In this document: piece by piece, positions 23,759 to 35,030 of the stretch
How positions within the stretch are numbered: position 1 is the first letter of the stretch
Layout: every line of letters begins with the position of its first letter
Assembly (NCBI GenBank): GCA_030144725.1
Contig: JASKMD010000030.1
Span: forward strand, 1,336,525 to 1,400,524
Length of the DNA stretch: 64,000 bases
From: Haematococcus lacustris
Taxonomy: Eukaryota; Chlorophyta; Chlorophyceae; Chlamydomonadales; Haematococcaceae
Direction: 5' to 3'
The notes under the pieces: model-generated
The model's input: only the letters and a program-made list of their open reading frames with translations
What the model was told of the DNA's origin: nothing
The model's database searches: none
Position numbers and translations under genes: made by a program

Positions 23759-24227
23759 CACGGAGTACATCACGCAGTACAGTACAGGTCAGAGGCTGCA
23801 GGTGCTGTTAGCCAAGTCACCCTCAGGCAAGCTGGACCTGACCTTAAAATCCCTCAACAGCGCTGACACCAAAGCTATCAACGACCAACTGAATGATGAG
23901 CAGCAAACCGAGGTGAGACGTGGCATGATTTCAGTAGTTAGCAGGCTCGCCGATTGAGAGCAGCATATATCTAATAATATGCATTCACACCAATTACCAA
24001 TCACTTCACATCAAATTCAAATGTGTGTTACATGCAGGTAAACAAGCACAAAGCAGTCTTGACAGAGTACTTCACGCGCTTGCTACCAGTCTTGGTGAAG
24101 CTGCTGGGCAGGCCTGTCAATGCCTTGGCATCAATCATCAATGACCCAGTCAACAAGAGGAAGATGGTTGGGGAGGGCAACGAGCAAGAAATGCTCATTG
24201 AGCCAGCGCAGCATGCAGTCCTTCCCC

Positions 24228-24838
24228 CACTCCTACAATTTAGGCCCTGCGTTTCTCCCTGCGCTTTGGCCGACCTTGTCCAAATGGGCTGAAATTCAGC
24301 CAGTTGGTAGCTGATGATGTAAGGAATCCACCCCAAAAGGAATCAGGTCAAAAAAGTCAAAGGCTGAGGCTGGGCGGCCCGTGGCGTTTACGCAGGGACG
24401 GATGCAGGGATGAAGGGGGGGGCGCAGGGACAGACGCAGGGATGGGGAGGGGGGTGCAGGGACGAACGCAGGGACGACTTGGGGGCGCAGGGACGAACGC
24501 AGGGATGGAGGGGGGGGTGCAGGGACGAACGCAGGGATGACCTGGAGGCGCAGGGACGAACGCAGGGACGAGTGCAGGGACGGGTGCAGGGATGACGGGC
24601 GCAGGGACGAGTGCAGGGATGAGCGCAGGGGCGAGCGCAGGGTTTATGGGCGCAGGGACGAGTGCAGGGATGAGCGCAGGGACGAGTGCAGGGATGAACG
24701 CAGGGACGAGCGCAGGGATTACGAGCGCAGGGACGAGTGCAGGGATGAGCGCAGGGACGAGCGCAGGGATGACGGGCGCAGGGACGAGTGCAGGGACGAG
24801 CGCAGGGACGAGTGCAGGGATGAGCGCAGGGATGAGCC
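24228..24838 (+). mobile_element. Solo end of a CACTA-1-family transposon
   Basis: The sequence starts CACTCCTACAATTTAGG, follows the terminal sequence of CACTA-1 closely for about 165 bp, then enters a shorter copy of the 12-bp minisatellite (24,392-24,838). No inverted partner follows; the next bases already belong to the interrupted oxygenase exon. It is probably what remains after deletion of the rest of an inserted element, as no target duplication can be recognised. Confidence 0.8.
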
Positions 24839-25589
24839 TGGCCAGGCACCGCACACAGACTTCAAGCCAATGGCGTTAAACCAGGACGACGGCTTTGTCT
24901 TCCTGTTGGCATGCCTACATGTACAGCCATTTGCTCATGGAGGAGGCAGCGCCATACAAGAACGGCCATACAAGAACGCCATACAAGAACGGCAATCCGG
25001 ACTTGACTACCCTGAAAGCCATAGCCACCCACGCACTGCTGCGGGAGGGCACCCTTGTTAAGGTGAAGGCGGGCCAGCTGGTGCTGTTCCGAGGCAACAC
25101 CGTGCATGCAGGGACAGCGGGCAGGCCAGACTCATGCGGCGCCAGACTGTATGGCTTTGGCAAGACTGGCCAGCCAGCTGACAACACTACAGTCAATATG
25201 TCCCAGCTTGGCCCCGTGTTCGAAGGGCTCTTCCAGCCAACACAGGGGGGGGCCATCACACCCCAGACAGGGGAATGGAACAGGAGGGGGCAGGCTGGAA
25301 AGATGGTGCCAGACACGGTGCCATATGAGCCTTCTGATGGGATCTGAACAACAGTCCTCCCATGATAGGAGTACGACATCATCAAACAGACAATGTCAGT
25401 GAGCATGATTGAGGTTGCAATACGCATGCATGAATGTTATAATATCACTGACGGGAATTCATGATCATTGATATCATGCCTAACAGGCCCGGATATACAT
25501 GTTGAGGATTGCGTCACAGGGTCGCCAGGAACATGCTCAGGGTCGGTTAGGCCCTACAAAGGATTAGGGCACACGGGGTAACATGCTAC

Positions 25590-26030
25590 ATCACAAGGTT
25601 CCCAGGACCCTGTACAGGGTTTTCAGGACCCTGCACCGGGTTTTCAGGACCTTGCACAGGGTCCTAGCGTCATCATGGTCGTAGGACCCTGCACAGGGTC
25701 CTAGAACACAGGGTCAGCAGGACCCTGCACAGGGTTTTCAGGACCCTGCACAGGGTCGATAGAACCCTGCACAGGGTCCTAGGGTCATCATGGTCGTAGG
25801 ACCCTGCACAGGGTCCTGGCACCAAGGGTTAAGAAGAGGCCAAACAGGGTCTGCAGGACCAAGAACAGGGTCTGCAGGAAGCCCAACAGGGTCCTGGCAC
25901 ACAAGGCCGTAAGGATGCCTAACAAGGTCTTGTCAGTAGGACCCTGCACAGGGTCGCCAGGACCCTGCACCGGGTCCTGCGACCATGGTGACGCTAGGAC
26001 CCGGCGCAGGGTCCTAGGACACGGGCCATA
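25590..26030 (+). repeat. Array of palindromic GACCCTGCACAGGGTC units (second array)
   Basis: About eleven copies of the same interrupted palindrome as at 19,797-20,240, with spacer variants such as TTTTCAG and CCTAG, follow the stop of the decayed paralogue. The position near the presumed end of an old transposon recalls subterminal repeats. Confidence 0.8.
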
Positions 26031-26049
26031 GCTCATCACTGGCTTGGAC

Positions 26050-27669
26050 GTTTTGCATGCCACTTACTAGGTTGGGCAGCTGTAACCACCCTCTACAATC
26101 GCTCATACTCACATTTAATGGAAAGTCACTTTGGTCACACGGTGCCAACTCCCTTAGCCAAAATCAGGGTCTCAGCCCCACACCTGGCCCAGCAACTCGA
26201 CACCGAGTGAGAATTACACTTTGGTCCAAGAGAGTCTTGTCATCCCCTAGGTCACAGCAGCCCACATACCAAGTTTCAGATCTCAACTCTCAGGTTTTAC
26301 AAGCCAGCCAGGCCCTAATTTGCACGAGTGGGGTGGTCCGGTTGGGCTAGTCAGCACTGCAAGGCAAAGTTAGGTCACGCCAAAGTATGTTCCCGCAAGC
26401 CTACTTAATGAAATGACGTGCTTTCTTCTCCAACAGCAGTGTCGTTGAGTTAGGAACAATGTTGACACTCGAAAGTCTGGAAAGTCATAGTGGTCAGCTC
26501 ACAACATGCCGATTTGTGCAAGGGGGTCCCTTTTTCTGTGTGGCTGGCTAGAGAGACCTCTTTCCATTCGCACCTCGCAGCAATGTCGAGTGTCAACTTG
26601 CCCAACGACGGTCCTCCGACACCGCCTGCACCAATGAAAGGCTTGCGGAGTGAGCCTGGCGGGCTAAACATTGATTGTACTTCTGGCTCGATAGCAAGCG
26701 CAGTTCTATCACTGATGCCGCTACATACCACTAGAACAATCGGTTGTGAGCAGCTGAGGTGTGTCCGCGATCGCTTGCGCCGGCATGGCCTCACTTGCAA
26801 GGATTAACGCGCTGCTTGCCAGTAGACGCGTAGTAATTTGCCGGTGCCAATGTGACAAACGCTATCGAAAACGGTGCAGTATAGAGTGAGTATTTGCATG
26901 AAGATTACCAACCCCATGTTGGGGACTCCCGTCTCCAACTCCTGAACCCCACAGCCCTCATGCTACACCAAAATAAAGGATGAGTTGGAATCGAACTAGG
27001 CTGCGAGCTCATCATTGTAAAGGCTATTGACAGTGTGCCTAATGCCCACTTCAGCTCAGCCTTCTGGTGTGTGTGCCTGTGCCAGTGCCTGTGCCTGCGC
27101 CACACACATCCCCTTTGTGAGGGGTTTATTTGTTTTGTTTGCTTGAGTCGTACTTCTTGGTACGCTCAGGGGTGCGGCCTGCGGTGAGGTGCGAAACAAT
27201 TGTAAGTGACACGACATGTTCACGACATGTTCACCCAATGCACTAGGTATAGCGCGGTGTACCTGATGCGGACTGCACAGCGGCGAATATTCAGCGCTGC
27301 TAACAAGTCCCGGTCACCCGGCCTGCGGTGCAAGGCGAAAGAAATTTAAGTGACATGTCATGCAGGACATGTTCACCAAGCAAGCAAGCTTGTGTGTATT
27401 GAAATCAATGCTTACCCAATGGCTTTGGTAAAGCGCAACGAGCTCCTGATGTTGGGGGAATGTTTCACTTCGCTATACATTAGTCGCTGCAAGCTCGCCT
27501 TCGAAGGTCTGCAGCCATTGTAAGACACATTGCGCGAGTAAGACTTTGTAAGACACATTGCGCGGGCAAGTATCAGCTTACTAAGGGCTACTGCCTAGCC
27601 TAGACCTTACCTCAACCCAGAAGTCAGGGCCTCCCAACTCTGATGTTTTGGCATGTAAGACCGTCACAT
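26050..27669. other. No recognisable gene; includes a TCAGG-family transposon end at about 26,895-26,943
   Basis: Open frames here are short and lie on both strands without recognisable motifs. At about 26,895-26,943 the minus strand carries TCAGG…CCCCAACATGGGGTTGG and about 100 bp that resemble the ends at 47,471 and 49,779, so it marks a remnant of that family. The rest is unassigned. Confidence 0.5.
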
Positions 27670-28718
27670 GCGACCGATTGCTCCGGGATCAGCTGTGACA
27701 CTCCTGAGAAAATGTTCGAATGGGCCAGCATGGGCCAACGTGCCGCGATTTTTGCACCCGCTCGCTGCATAGGTAAAGTCAGGCCTGTCCCTTGATTATT
27801 CCTAGCGCCCGCCAAAGTCGACCCCTCAATGCCAAGCTTGTTTGGGTCATAGCTAGAAGTCCCGAAGCCCTTATTTGAGCCCCACCTAGCCCCGTGCTCG
27901 AGTCGCGAACTTTTGCCGAACACATGTCGTCGGCCGTCCTGCTGGTTAGCTGCAAGTAAGAACACTTGGCATTGGCTTCACTGTGTAGCCGCAAGATTGA
28001 GTGCGGGAGGCTGACATAATGTGGATCCGACTGCGACCATGCAGAACTGCTGCAAACCCGGGCCCCGGTCCAGCCACGGCGACATTTAGGCTGAAACTAC
28101 TAAAGCATAAGGTACGCAGAACAATAGTATGCATCACGATGCATCCAGTGTGTACATATTGGCAGTGAATCACATCGCATCATAGATGCTGTGGTGTCAC
28201 GTGGCACTGGTGTAGCGTTTAGGCATGAAACTTGTGTGGTGTGTTGATAGTGCTCATTAGAACACCTTGCCATGGTTTCATTTAGTTCTAAAATTGTAGG
28301 CAATTGCGGTATAGTTTCAACCACAAACTGCAATACCATGGATGATGTCATTGCTGAGCAACTCACCACGTGCCACACTTGCTATCTACCCTTTGCAGGT
28401 GCATGCCAGCGTTCTCCCATCCCAACAAAGGGCAAGCTGTGCAGCTGGAGGGTGCCTTAGTGAAGTTGGGTCGATGCGTCATTTGCAAGGTGTCCACTGC
28501 ACCATGCGTGAGAGGCAAATGTCAAGCATGGACAGCCGTGTGTGTCGCACCCAATGTTGACGGGACAATCCCTTTCCATTACGAGAAAATCACAGTTCGT
28601 TATATCCCCGTAATGGTCGGCACTTCGGACGCTGAAATTGATGACTTGAGGCGTGGATGGCCTCATACATGACTTCGCGTAGCGTACCATAAGGGTCGCG
28701 GCATTAGCGCTGACTCGC

Positions 28719-28876
28719 GGGGAAAAGTGCACGCCTTGACACAATTACTGAAAAAGTGCACGCCTTGACACAATTACTGGAAAAGTGCACGACTTGACCC
28801 ACAATTACGGGAAAAGTGCGCGACTTGACCCACAATTACGCGAAAAGTGCGCGACTTGACCCCGATTACTGGGAAA
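28719..28876 (+). repeat. Five tandem ~30-bp units
   Basis: The unit GAAAAGTGCACGCCTTGACA plus CAATTACTG repeats about five times with gradual change (GTGCACG to GTGCGCG). No coding role is apparent. Confidence 0.8.
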
Positions 28877-29040
28877 GCGCGTGCAACTTTCTTAACCTCG
28901 CTACAACGTCGTCTACCGCTACACCCATGCGCTTCACCGTGCAAGCTCTATCATAATGCGAGCTACGGCTTGCACGAGTTGCACATTGGTGCACTTGTTG
29001 CTTGCGCTTCTCGAGAGGATAGGGTGGAGGGGGCATTCAT

Positions 29041-29221
29041 ATCACAAGGCTAGAACACCGTATGCTCGTAATGTCAAGGGATATCGCATAATGTCTCGGC
29101 CAGCGCTGTTCACGTCCAAATAACAGTCTTGGCTAGGTCTCGAGTTGCGTAAACGTCTCGGCTGCGCCTCGACGTTTACCGCAACTCTCGACCCAGCCTC
29201 GACCGTTATTTTCCCGTAACA
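29041..29221. repeat. Imperfect palindromic stretch
   Basis: Complementary blocks such as GTAAACGTCTCGGCTGCGCC and CGACGTTTACCGCAACTC face each other, so the single strand could fold. Nothing else was recognised. Confidence 0.4.
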
Positions 29222-29223
29222 GC

Positions 29224-30593
29224 TTGGCCTCCGACATTATACTATACGACACTGTCTGGGAACTACAGCGTGATGCTTCGGACTTGAGCGTGGAGCGCGG
29301 TGACGCCCTAGGGCCTGCCACCCTTGTGGACAAAACACTTCGAGCTGGGTGTGAGGCAATGCACCTCCCCCTTGTAGCCCACTATAAGTGTGTGCAACGG
29401 GTGAAGGGGGTGGCTAGCCTTCGTGCTCACACACCCACCCTAACACTCAGCGAGGGGGCTGGGCCGGGAGGGCAGGGTGCGGGGCTGGGGCAGTGGCCAC
29501 CATCACCTCCACGCTCCCCGCCACCTGCCCTGGTGCCTGGCGACAGCAGCAGCAACAGCATGGGTAGAGGGGGGGCTGGGACGGGAGGGCAGGGTGCGGG
29601 GCTGGGGCAGTGGCCACCATCACCTCCTTGAGCGCATGAGCTTCATGGCGACGATGCCATATAGCTTTGCTCAGTTGGGCGACACTGACATGTCGGCACG
29701 TCGACACGCAGCAAGGCTGGTCTTTGACCAACTTCCCCAAGATGCAACAGCGTCCCGTCTTCAATTATTGGTGAGTTGCAACACAGTGGATGTATAGGCT
29801 AGATGGGTGTGTATGTATAGGTTACAAGCAAGCATGAAGGACATGTGTTCTCTATCCTGTGTGGCATGTGCTCAGACGTGTGAAGAAATTCTGCTCTTTG
29901 CTCGCAGTACACAGCCCTTAGTGGGCATCTCACACCTGCGATTGAGCAACATCTAGCTGAAGTGTATCGGCCGGTGCCCATCACCAATGCGGGGTGTGAG
30001 ACAGCTTTGAAGCCGTTGAGCAGCAGCAGAGTTGACCGGATGGGGGCGGCGCAGGTGGCAGCCCATGTCAAGGCCCACACAGAGCCCTTGCACACCTGGT
30101 ACCAATACATAACGGAGGACAGCCTAGCAGCAAACAGGGCTGCGAAGCGAAGGCGCGTGGCAGATGGCAAAGCCACCCCCCTTCTCCTTGTAGCCACCCC
30201 CCCCGACACCACCCCAGGCCATTTGCTGTTAGCTGCTACCGGAGGTGCCGAGACCCCCAACCCATCTCATGCAACAAGGGTTGTAGCACAAGCTGGAAGT
30301 ACACGCAAGCTACAAGAGCAGCGAAGGCGAGAGCAGCGAGCTGCAGCTGAGCTGTCCATCAGCATGGGGTTTGCGTCTACAGAGACACGTGAGCGGTGCC
30401 AGGCCGCAGCTATGGAGCAACAGCTAGCTGCAAAAGAACAAGCAAACAGTCGGGCAAGGATGGCAAAGCAGCATATATAACAACGAAGCTCAGCCTAGAT
30501 CAATTGAGGCAGCTGTGGGGTGTATTAGGCAAGGGTCCACCAGCAAAGACAGTCGGTGGGTTGCTGGATGCATTTGATGCACATGCACAATGA
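29224..30593 (+). CDS. Unrecognised gene inside the inverted-repeat element
   Basis: Open segments at 29,224-29,631, 29,640-29,770 and 29,909-30,480, joined by plausible GT-AG introns, encode a protein I do not recognise. The third segment is basic and Gln/Arg-rich (EQRRREQRAAAELS). Its last part changes frame near 30,470 and then reads KLSLDQLRQLWGVLGKGPPA to a stop at 30,593; the helix-turn-helix spacing of that tail is reminiscent of a SAP DNA-binding motif. Whether the frame change is a splice or a mutation cannot be decided by eye. A further Cys-rich open segment at about 28,401-28,672 (GRCVICKVSTAPCVRGKC) could be an upstream exon. A transposon-encoded protein is likely from its position between inverted arms; its function is unknown. 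Confidence 0.4.
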
Positions 30594-31420
30594 GCATTGT
30601 TGGACGGTGCTCTAACCTGTAGGAATGGCACGACCTCCAGCTACACGAAGTTGTTGGGATGGGAGAACGCTGGCATGCACCTGCAAAGGGTAGATAGCAA
30701 GTGTGGCATGTGGTGAGTTGTTCAGCAATGACATCATCCATGGTATTGCAGTTTGTGGTTGAAACTATGCCGTAATTGCCTACCATTTTAGAACTAAATG
30801 ACATCATGGCACGATGTTCTAATGAACACTATTAGCACACCACACAAGTTTCATGGCTAAACGCTACACCAGTGCCACGTGACACCACATCATGTATGAT
30901 GCGATGTGATTCACTACCAATGTGTACACACTGAATGCATCGTGATGCATTCTAATCTGTTGCGTACCTTATGCCATGGCGAGCCTACAGGTGTGGTTTC
31001 AGCCTAGAAGTCGCCGTGGCTGGACCGGGGGCCGGGTTTGCAGCAGCTCTGCATGGTCGCAGTCGGCTCCACAATTCATGCGCCTTACGCGTTTGTTTTT
31101 GCAGCTACGCAACGGAAGAAAGGCCAATGTTCTTACTTACATCGTCGGTCGCTCCACTTGCAAGGAGCACAAATGTCAGCACTCGAGCGATTAGAAGCTT
31201 TGCGATGCGCAGAGGGGCTATTGTTCCGCACTCCGTGGGCTGGACAGGTCTGGACAGGTGGGCTGGACAGGTGGGCTGGACAGCCGTCAGGGAGCTAACA
31301 GCGACGCGCTGAGCTCAGCGGTGCAAGTCTTACATGCTGGGATAGCCTGTACGTGATATGCGAAAATATTGGAAATTTCCTCAGGGCGTGTCACAGCTGA
31401 TCCGGGAGCAGGCCGATGGC

Positions 31421-33019
31421 TCTAGCCCCGCGCGGCATGGCTTAAACGCGGACTCTAGTTGCGGCAGCAACCAGCAGCTGCTTCGATAGTGGTGGGCAGG
31501 GTGGTTGGGATCCGCCGGCCACCCTCAAGACATCGCGCTGTGCAGGCGTGCTCTTGGTGCTCTACGCATAGGCGCTGCTGCCAGCCCGCGAGGTGAGGTG
31601 CACGCAGCAGTTGCCACCATTCCTGCGCCAGCACCGACGAACATGTGATGATGCAGGAGTGTCCGAGTGCACCATGGCACACCTAAATGGCTTTTCCAAG
31701 CTTCAGCTGCGGCTCCGCTGAGCAGGTAGGATTTGCAGCCAAAACAGCAAATCTCAGAGCAAAACAGCAAATCTCAGCCAAAACTCAGAGAGATGTCTTA
31801 TTTTTGTGATGATCGCGATTTCAAAGGCTACTCTACTCATATGCCCAGATGCGACAGAAGAATCAATATTACTCTCAAAGCTCAGTGAGTGGCAGAAGAA
31901 GTGCTCGCCTTGGAGCCGGGTGCTTGCGACTGGTGCTTGCGATTGTATTGATGACGGCTCTGCCTGGGTCCCACAACACGCCAGTGAACATGTTGAAGTG
32001 TACTCACAACGCAGTTTTCCTAGGATTTAAACCAGCAGTCTCACACAGTCAGTGTCTCACAGTCCGTTCACATTCAGGAGACAGCGAGGCAACCCGGAGG
32101 ACGCAGACTGCTGGCCCCTGTAGCCCCCTCAGCAGCCCCGAACCCCGTCTCCAGTCCTGTCACAATAACTGCGCCGAGCCCGGCTTTGCTGGGCTAGCAG
32201 CAGTCGTGCTTGGCCGCGCTAACGCGGGGGACAGACCCTGGGTCCGGCCCAGACTATGTCACTTTTCCTCACTCTGCCCGATTGTCGCCCGTGCTACACC
32301 AGGGGGCAAGATTCACAAATTGAGCCCTGCGTGTGTCTGAACGTTGATACGCCTACAGCGGTGGGCTATCGGTGGGCCACATCCACTTGACACATCGGTT
32401 GGCCACATCCGAGGTGCACTGAATAGCAGCGAGTGACGGTCGAGTGGTGCTGCTATCAACAGGACAATACACAGGAGGCTTTTGTCTCTTTTTGTCTTTC
32501 AGGTTTTTACTCAGCTCTCTTCGGAGTGAAGGTGCAGATTGCAGTAGGCTCAGCTGTCTTGCCGCGGTCATAGAAGCAGTCTGGAAGCGTTGCGTTCTTG
32601 TGCTGTGGTTCTGCAGCACAGCTAGTTGCTGTGTCAGCCTCGTCCTGCTCTCGCAGCAGATCGGTTCCTCTCAGCATCGCATTGTGTATGCCATCAGGCT
32701 TCGGCGTGACACAACCAAGAATGGCATCTGCAGGGTGTCGCATGTGCGACAAGTAGCTTACAGCAAAGTAAAGCAGAGCAGAGCTTCAAGAACAGAACAG
32801 ACAACGAGTTAAGAAAAGGGGCACTAATCAATAGGAATGAAACTATCCAAACGTGGGAAAACTGTGCAAGAAGATAAGCCAGAGAAGAGAGTCTCTGCAA
32901 TGCTTGGTGCCCACCTTGCTCTGTTGCAGACGATGCATAGCTGAGGGCAGTGTTGTTGACAAGTCTACTGTTACCTGCATGCACTCAGAAAGCTGTAAAG
33001 TTGCCTGCACGTTGCAGGC
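31421..33019. other. No recognisable gene
   Basis: Short open frames occur on both strands but show no family motif, convincing exon chain or repeat of note. Confidence 0.5.
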
Positions 33020-34087
33020 ATGGGCATAAGCGGGGACAAAGTCAAGGCTGCTTGTCGAGCTATGAAGCGTGGTGACCTACTGGTTTTCTTGGAGAGCCTG
33101 AACGACGCAACGATTGCTGCATGGGGACTAGAAAACGAGGACCAGGACGAGACAATTGTGTCTTACATCGATAGAGTAAATCAAAAAGGTGAGTCGTGTC
33201 TATGCATGCTCAGCACAAAGCTCATGACTGTGCATGTGTGAAGGGTGCACTGCACATGAGTTATGGATGTTGCATGCCTATTGTGTTAGTATCTTCTATT
33301 CCGCATACTGGCAAGAATACTTAGCTCATGTCAGCAAACATGCACAGCAACAGCTTGCACATGTATGGATTGCAGTGCTGATGTGGTAATGACCTCAAAT
33401 GGGCATGCAATCAAGCGTACAACTGATGTAACTTTGCAAGTTGATTGCAGAGTGCTGCCTAAGACACGCAAAGCATGTGTCGTGTCTTTGCATGTGCTTT
33501 CAGTGGTGGCGCAAGTGGCTCAGGCAGCGGCGGCACAGCTACAAGCTACACAGGCAGCGCATGCGGCAGGTGGGTGGGATGTGTGGATTCAATGCGTGTA
33601 GGGCCGCATGAGGGTATGTGACTTGTCAGGGAACTGCATGAAGTACTTCCATGCGGACACCATGTACGGTGTTTTCACAAAGCAGGTGCATGCATGACCT
33701 GTGAGACAGCTAAGATGCCTGGTTCAGCTAAGATGACAAAATACAACATAGACCCGCCCTAAAGGACGTGGCACATTCACACTTCTAGCAACAGCGCATG
33801 GAGGTCTAGTGTGGGGAGGCACGTGTGGTACTTGCCAGAGCATGCGTGTCTAGAAGTGATGATGGGGGTGTACGTGATGCCCTGTAGTTCAGGTGTACAT
33901 GCAGTGCCACATGCTGTTAACTTGAAAGGGACCTTAAGCATTGTCTGGACACTGCCGAGTTGCTGAAGCTGATCAAATCTGAGTTTGGGGCAGGGGGCAG
34001 GTTGAAAACCAATGATGGCAGTGTCGTTGGCACAAACATCCCACTGGAACATGGTGCCACCCTTATCTGGCATCCCCCCGCTTGCGG
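33020..34087 (+). CDS. Unrecognised multi-exon gene, exons of copy 1
   Basis: An exon at 33,020-33,188 (starting MGISGDKVKAACRAMKR, possibly the first) ends in phase 1 at GTGAGT. A second at 33,504-33,569 (VVAQVAQAAAAQLQATQAAH) continues in the right phase. A third segment ends at about 34,087 with GRLKTNDGSVVGTN and CGATLIWHPP-like sequence before GTGAGTATG. I recognise no family. Two further copies of the third segment lie at 43,290-43,421 and 44,303-44,550; only the last has an intact longer reading frame. The first copy may therefore be a duplicated fragment. Confidence 0.4.
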
Positions 34088-34570
34088 TGAGTATGATCAT
34101 TTCTCTAATGTAGCAGGAACAGGAGGTGGCACACGTGACGTGAATCATCATGCATCAACATGCACACATGCACCCCTGGCATATGCACAGCAGCACCACA
34201 TGCTGTCAGTGTACTTGCTGCAAGCCAGTAGCATGCAAGGGCATGGTCAGCTTGCTGACCAGCACACAAGATGTGCTTGCTTCACAGCGTGAACCTCCAA
34301 CACACGTATATATAGCCATCATGTCTCCCATACATGCCATGTTTCATCGCCGCATATTGATTACATGTTGCAGCGTGCCCCTGACATTGACAGCAATTCC
34401 TGCCATGCCACAACATGACGCTCACAGAAATGCTAGTAGCTTGACATGCATGCATGTGCCCACAGCGTGCACACAGCACATGCATGGGACCGCTGGTTAT
34501 AATGGCCAGTATACTGATACAATGAGCGTTGCACCTACGCTGCACAACATGACATGCATACTTACATATT
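33416..34570 (+). repeat. 1.15-kb direct repeat, copy 1
   Basis: From CGTACAACTGATGTAA to CTTACATATT this block matches 42,746-43,899 with only scattered substitutions and one- to two-base gaps. It contains exons of the unrecognised gene and its introns. The copies lie in the same orientation on either side of the CTG array. Confidence 0.9.
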
Positions 34571-35030
34571 ACTAGTACAGTAGGCCCGTCCCACATCGGA
34601 CGGACAGAAAGACATGGCTGCCATGCGTGGCTGGGAAGGCCATAAAGCTACAACATGTTGAAAATCCAATGCAACATGTTCATAGCATCAATAGCAAAGC
34701 AATAGTAAAGCAAAGTCCATGTTGTGCCAACATGTCGTTATGCCAATATGTTGTTATGCCACCATGCCAATATGTTGTTATGAGCTACTGTATGTTATGA
34801 GCCACTGTAATGTATAGTCACAGTGTCGTTGTTTGTGCCGATGCGGGCGTGGTGCATGACATGTGCTTGTGCATGGCAAGGCATCGAACACTTCGGTGCA
34901 CGCCACATTGTCCGTGTATAGCGCCCCATCGGGTGGGGCACGTGCTGACCTGACGCCTGTCCCACACACATGGCCACATATAGTTGTCTGTTTAAGGAAC
35001 ACGGGGCTGGGCAAGAAGACGCAAACATGT
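34571..35030 (+). other. Spacer before the CTG array, no gene
   Basis: The stretch holds short A/T-richer repeats (CCAATATGTTGTTATG occurs more than once) at 34,670-34,800 and otherwise nothing recognisable. Confidence 0.5.

Larger units (their letters stand above)
18250..25347 (+). pseudogene. Decayed paralogue of the CACTA accessory gene (coiled coil and oxygenase part)
   Basis: Exons 18250-18567 (very acidic), about 18672-18728, 18823-18897, 18993-19121, 19311-19506, 19548-19613 (heptads), 19681-19731, 19761 onwards, about 20459-20692 continuing at 23759-23910, 24037-24227 and 24839-25347 carry one protein. The segment TEYITQYSTGQRLQVLLAK matches TEFGTGQRKQLLFTS of the CACTA-1 gene. APHTDF supplies an HxD, and FRGNTVHAG plus CGARLYGF supply the distal His and Arg of a dioxygenase fold. 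An LTR element splits one codon-exact exon and a solo CACTA end splits another. The frame shifts near 24,915, and a 13-bp unit is triplicated near 24,950-24,990. The 5' exons, including any protease part, would lie left of LINE-A. It was probably carried by an older transposon. Confidence 0.7.
27670..31420. mobile_element. Large inverted-repeat element (arms about 770 bp), class unknown
   Basis: Sequence at 27,670-28,445 reappears in inverted orientation at about 30,650-31,420. Conserved blocks include CAGCGTTCTCCCATCCCAAC, a CGTGATGCAT block, GCCGTGGCTGGACCGGG and GATCAGCTGTGACAC. The arms have diverged visibly and carry small insertions and deletions. The interior holds a short tandem array and an unrecognised gene. 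A DNA transposon with long inverted ends is the simplest reading. Two inverted copies of a gene fragment would look similar; no target duplication was identified. Confidence 0.55.

Noticed and set aside
26490..26807. 106-codon frame as a gene
   Set aside because: An equally long frame lies on the opposite strand and neither has a motif or splice context.
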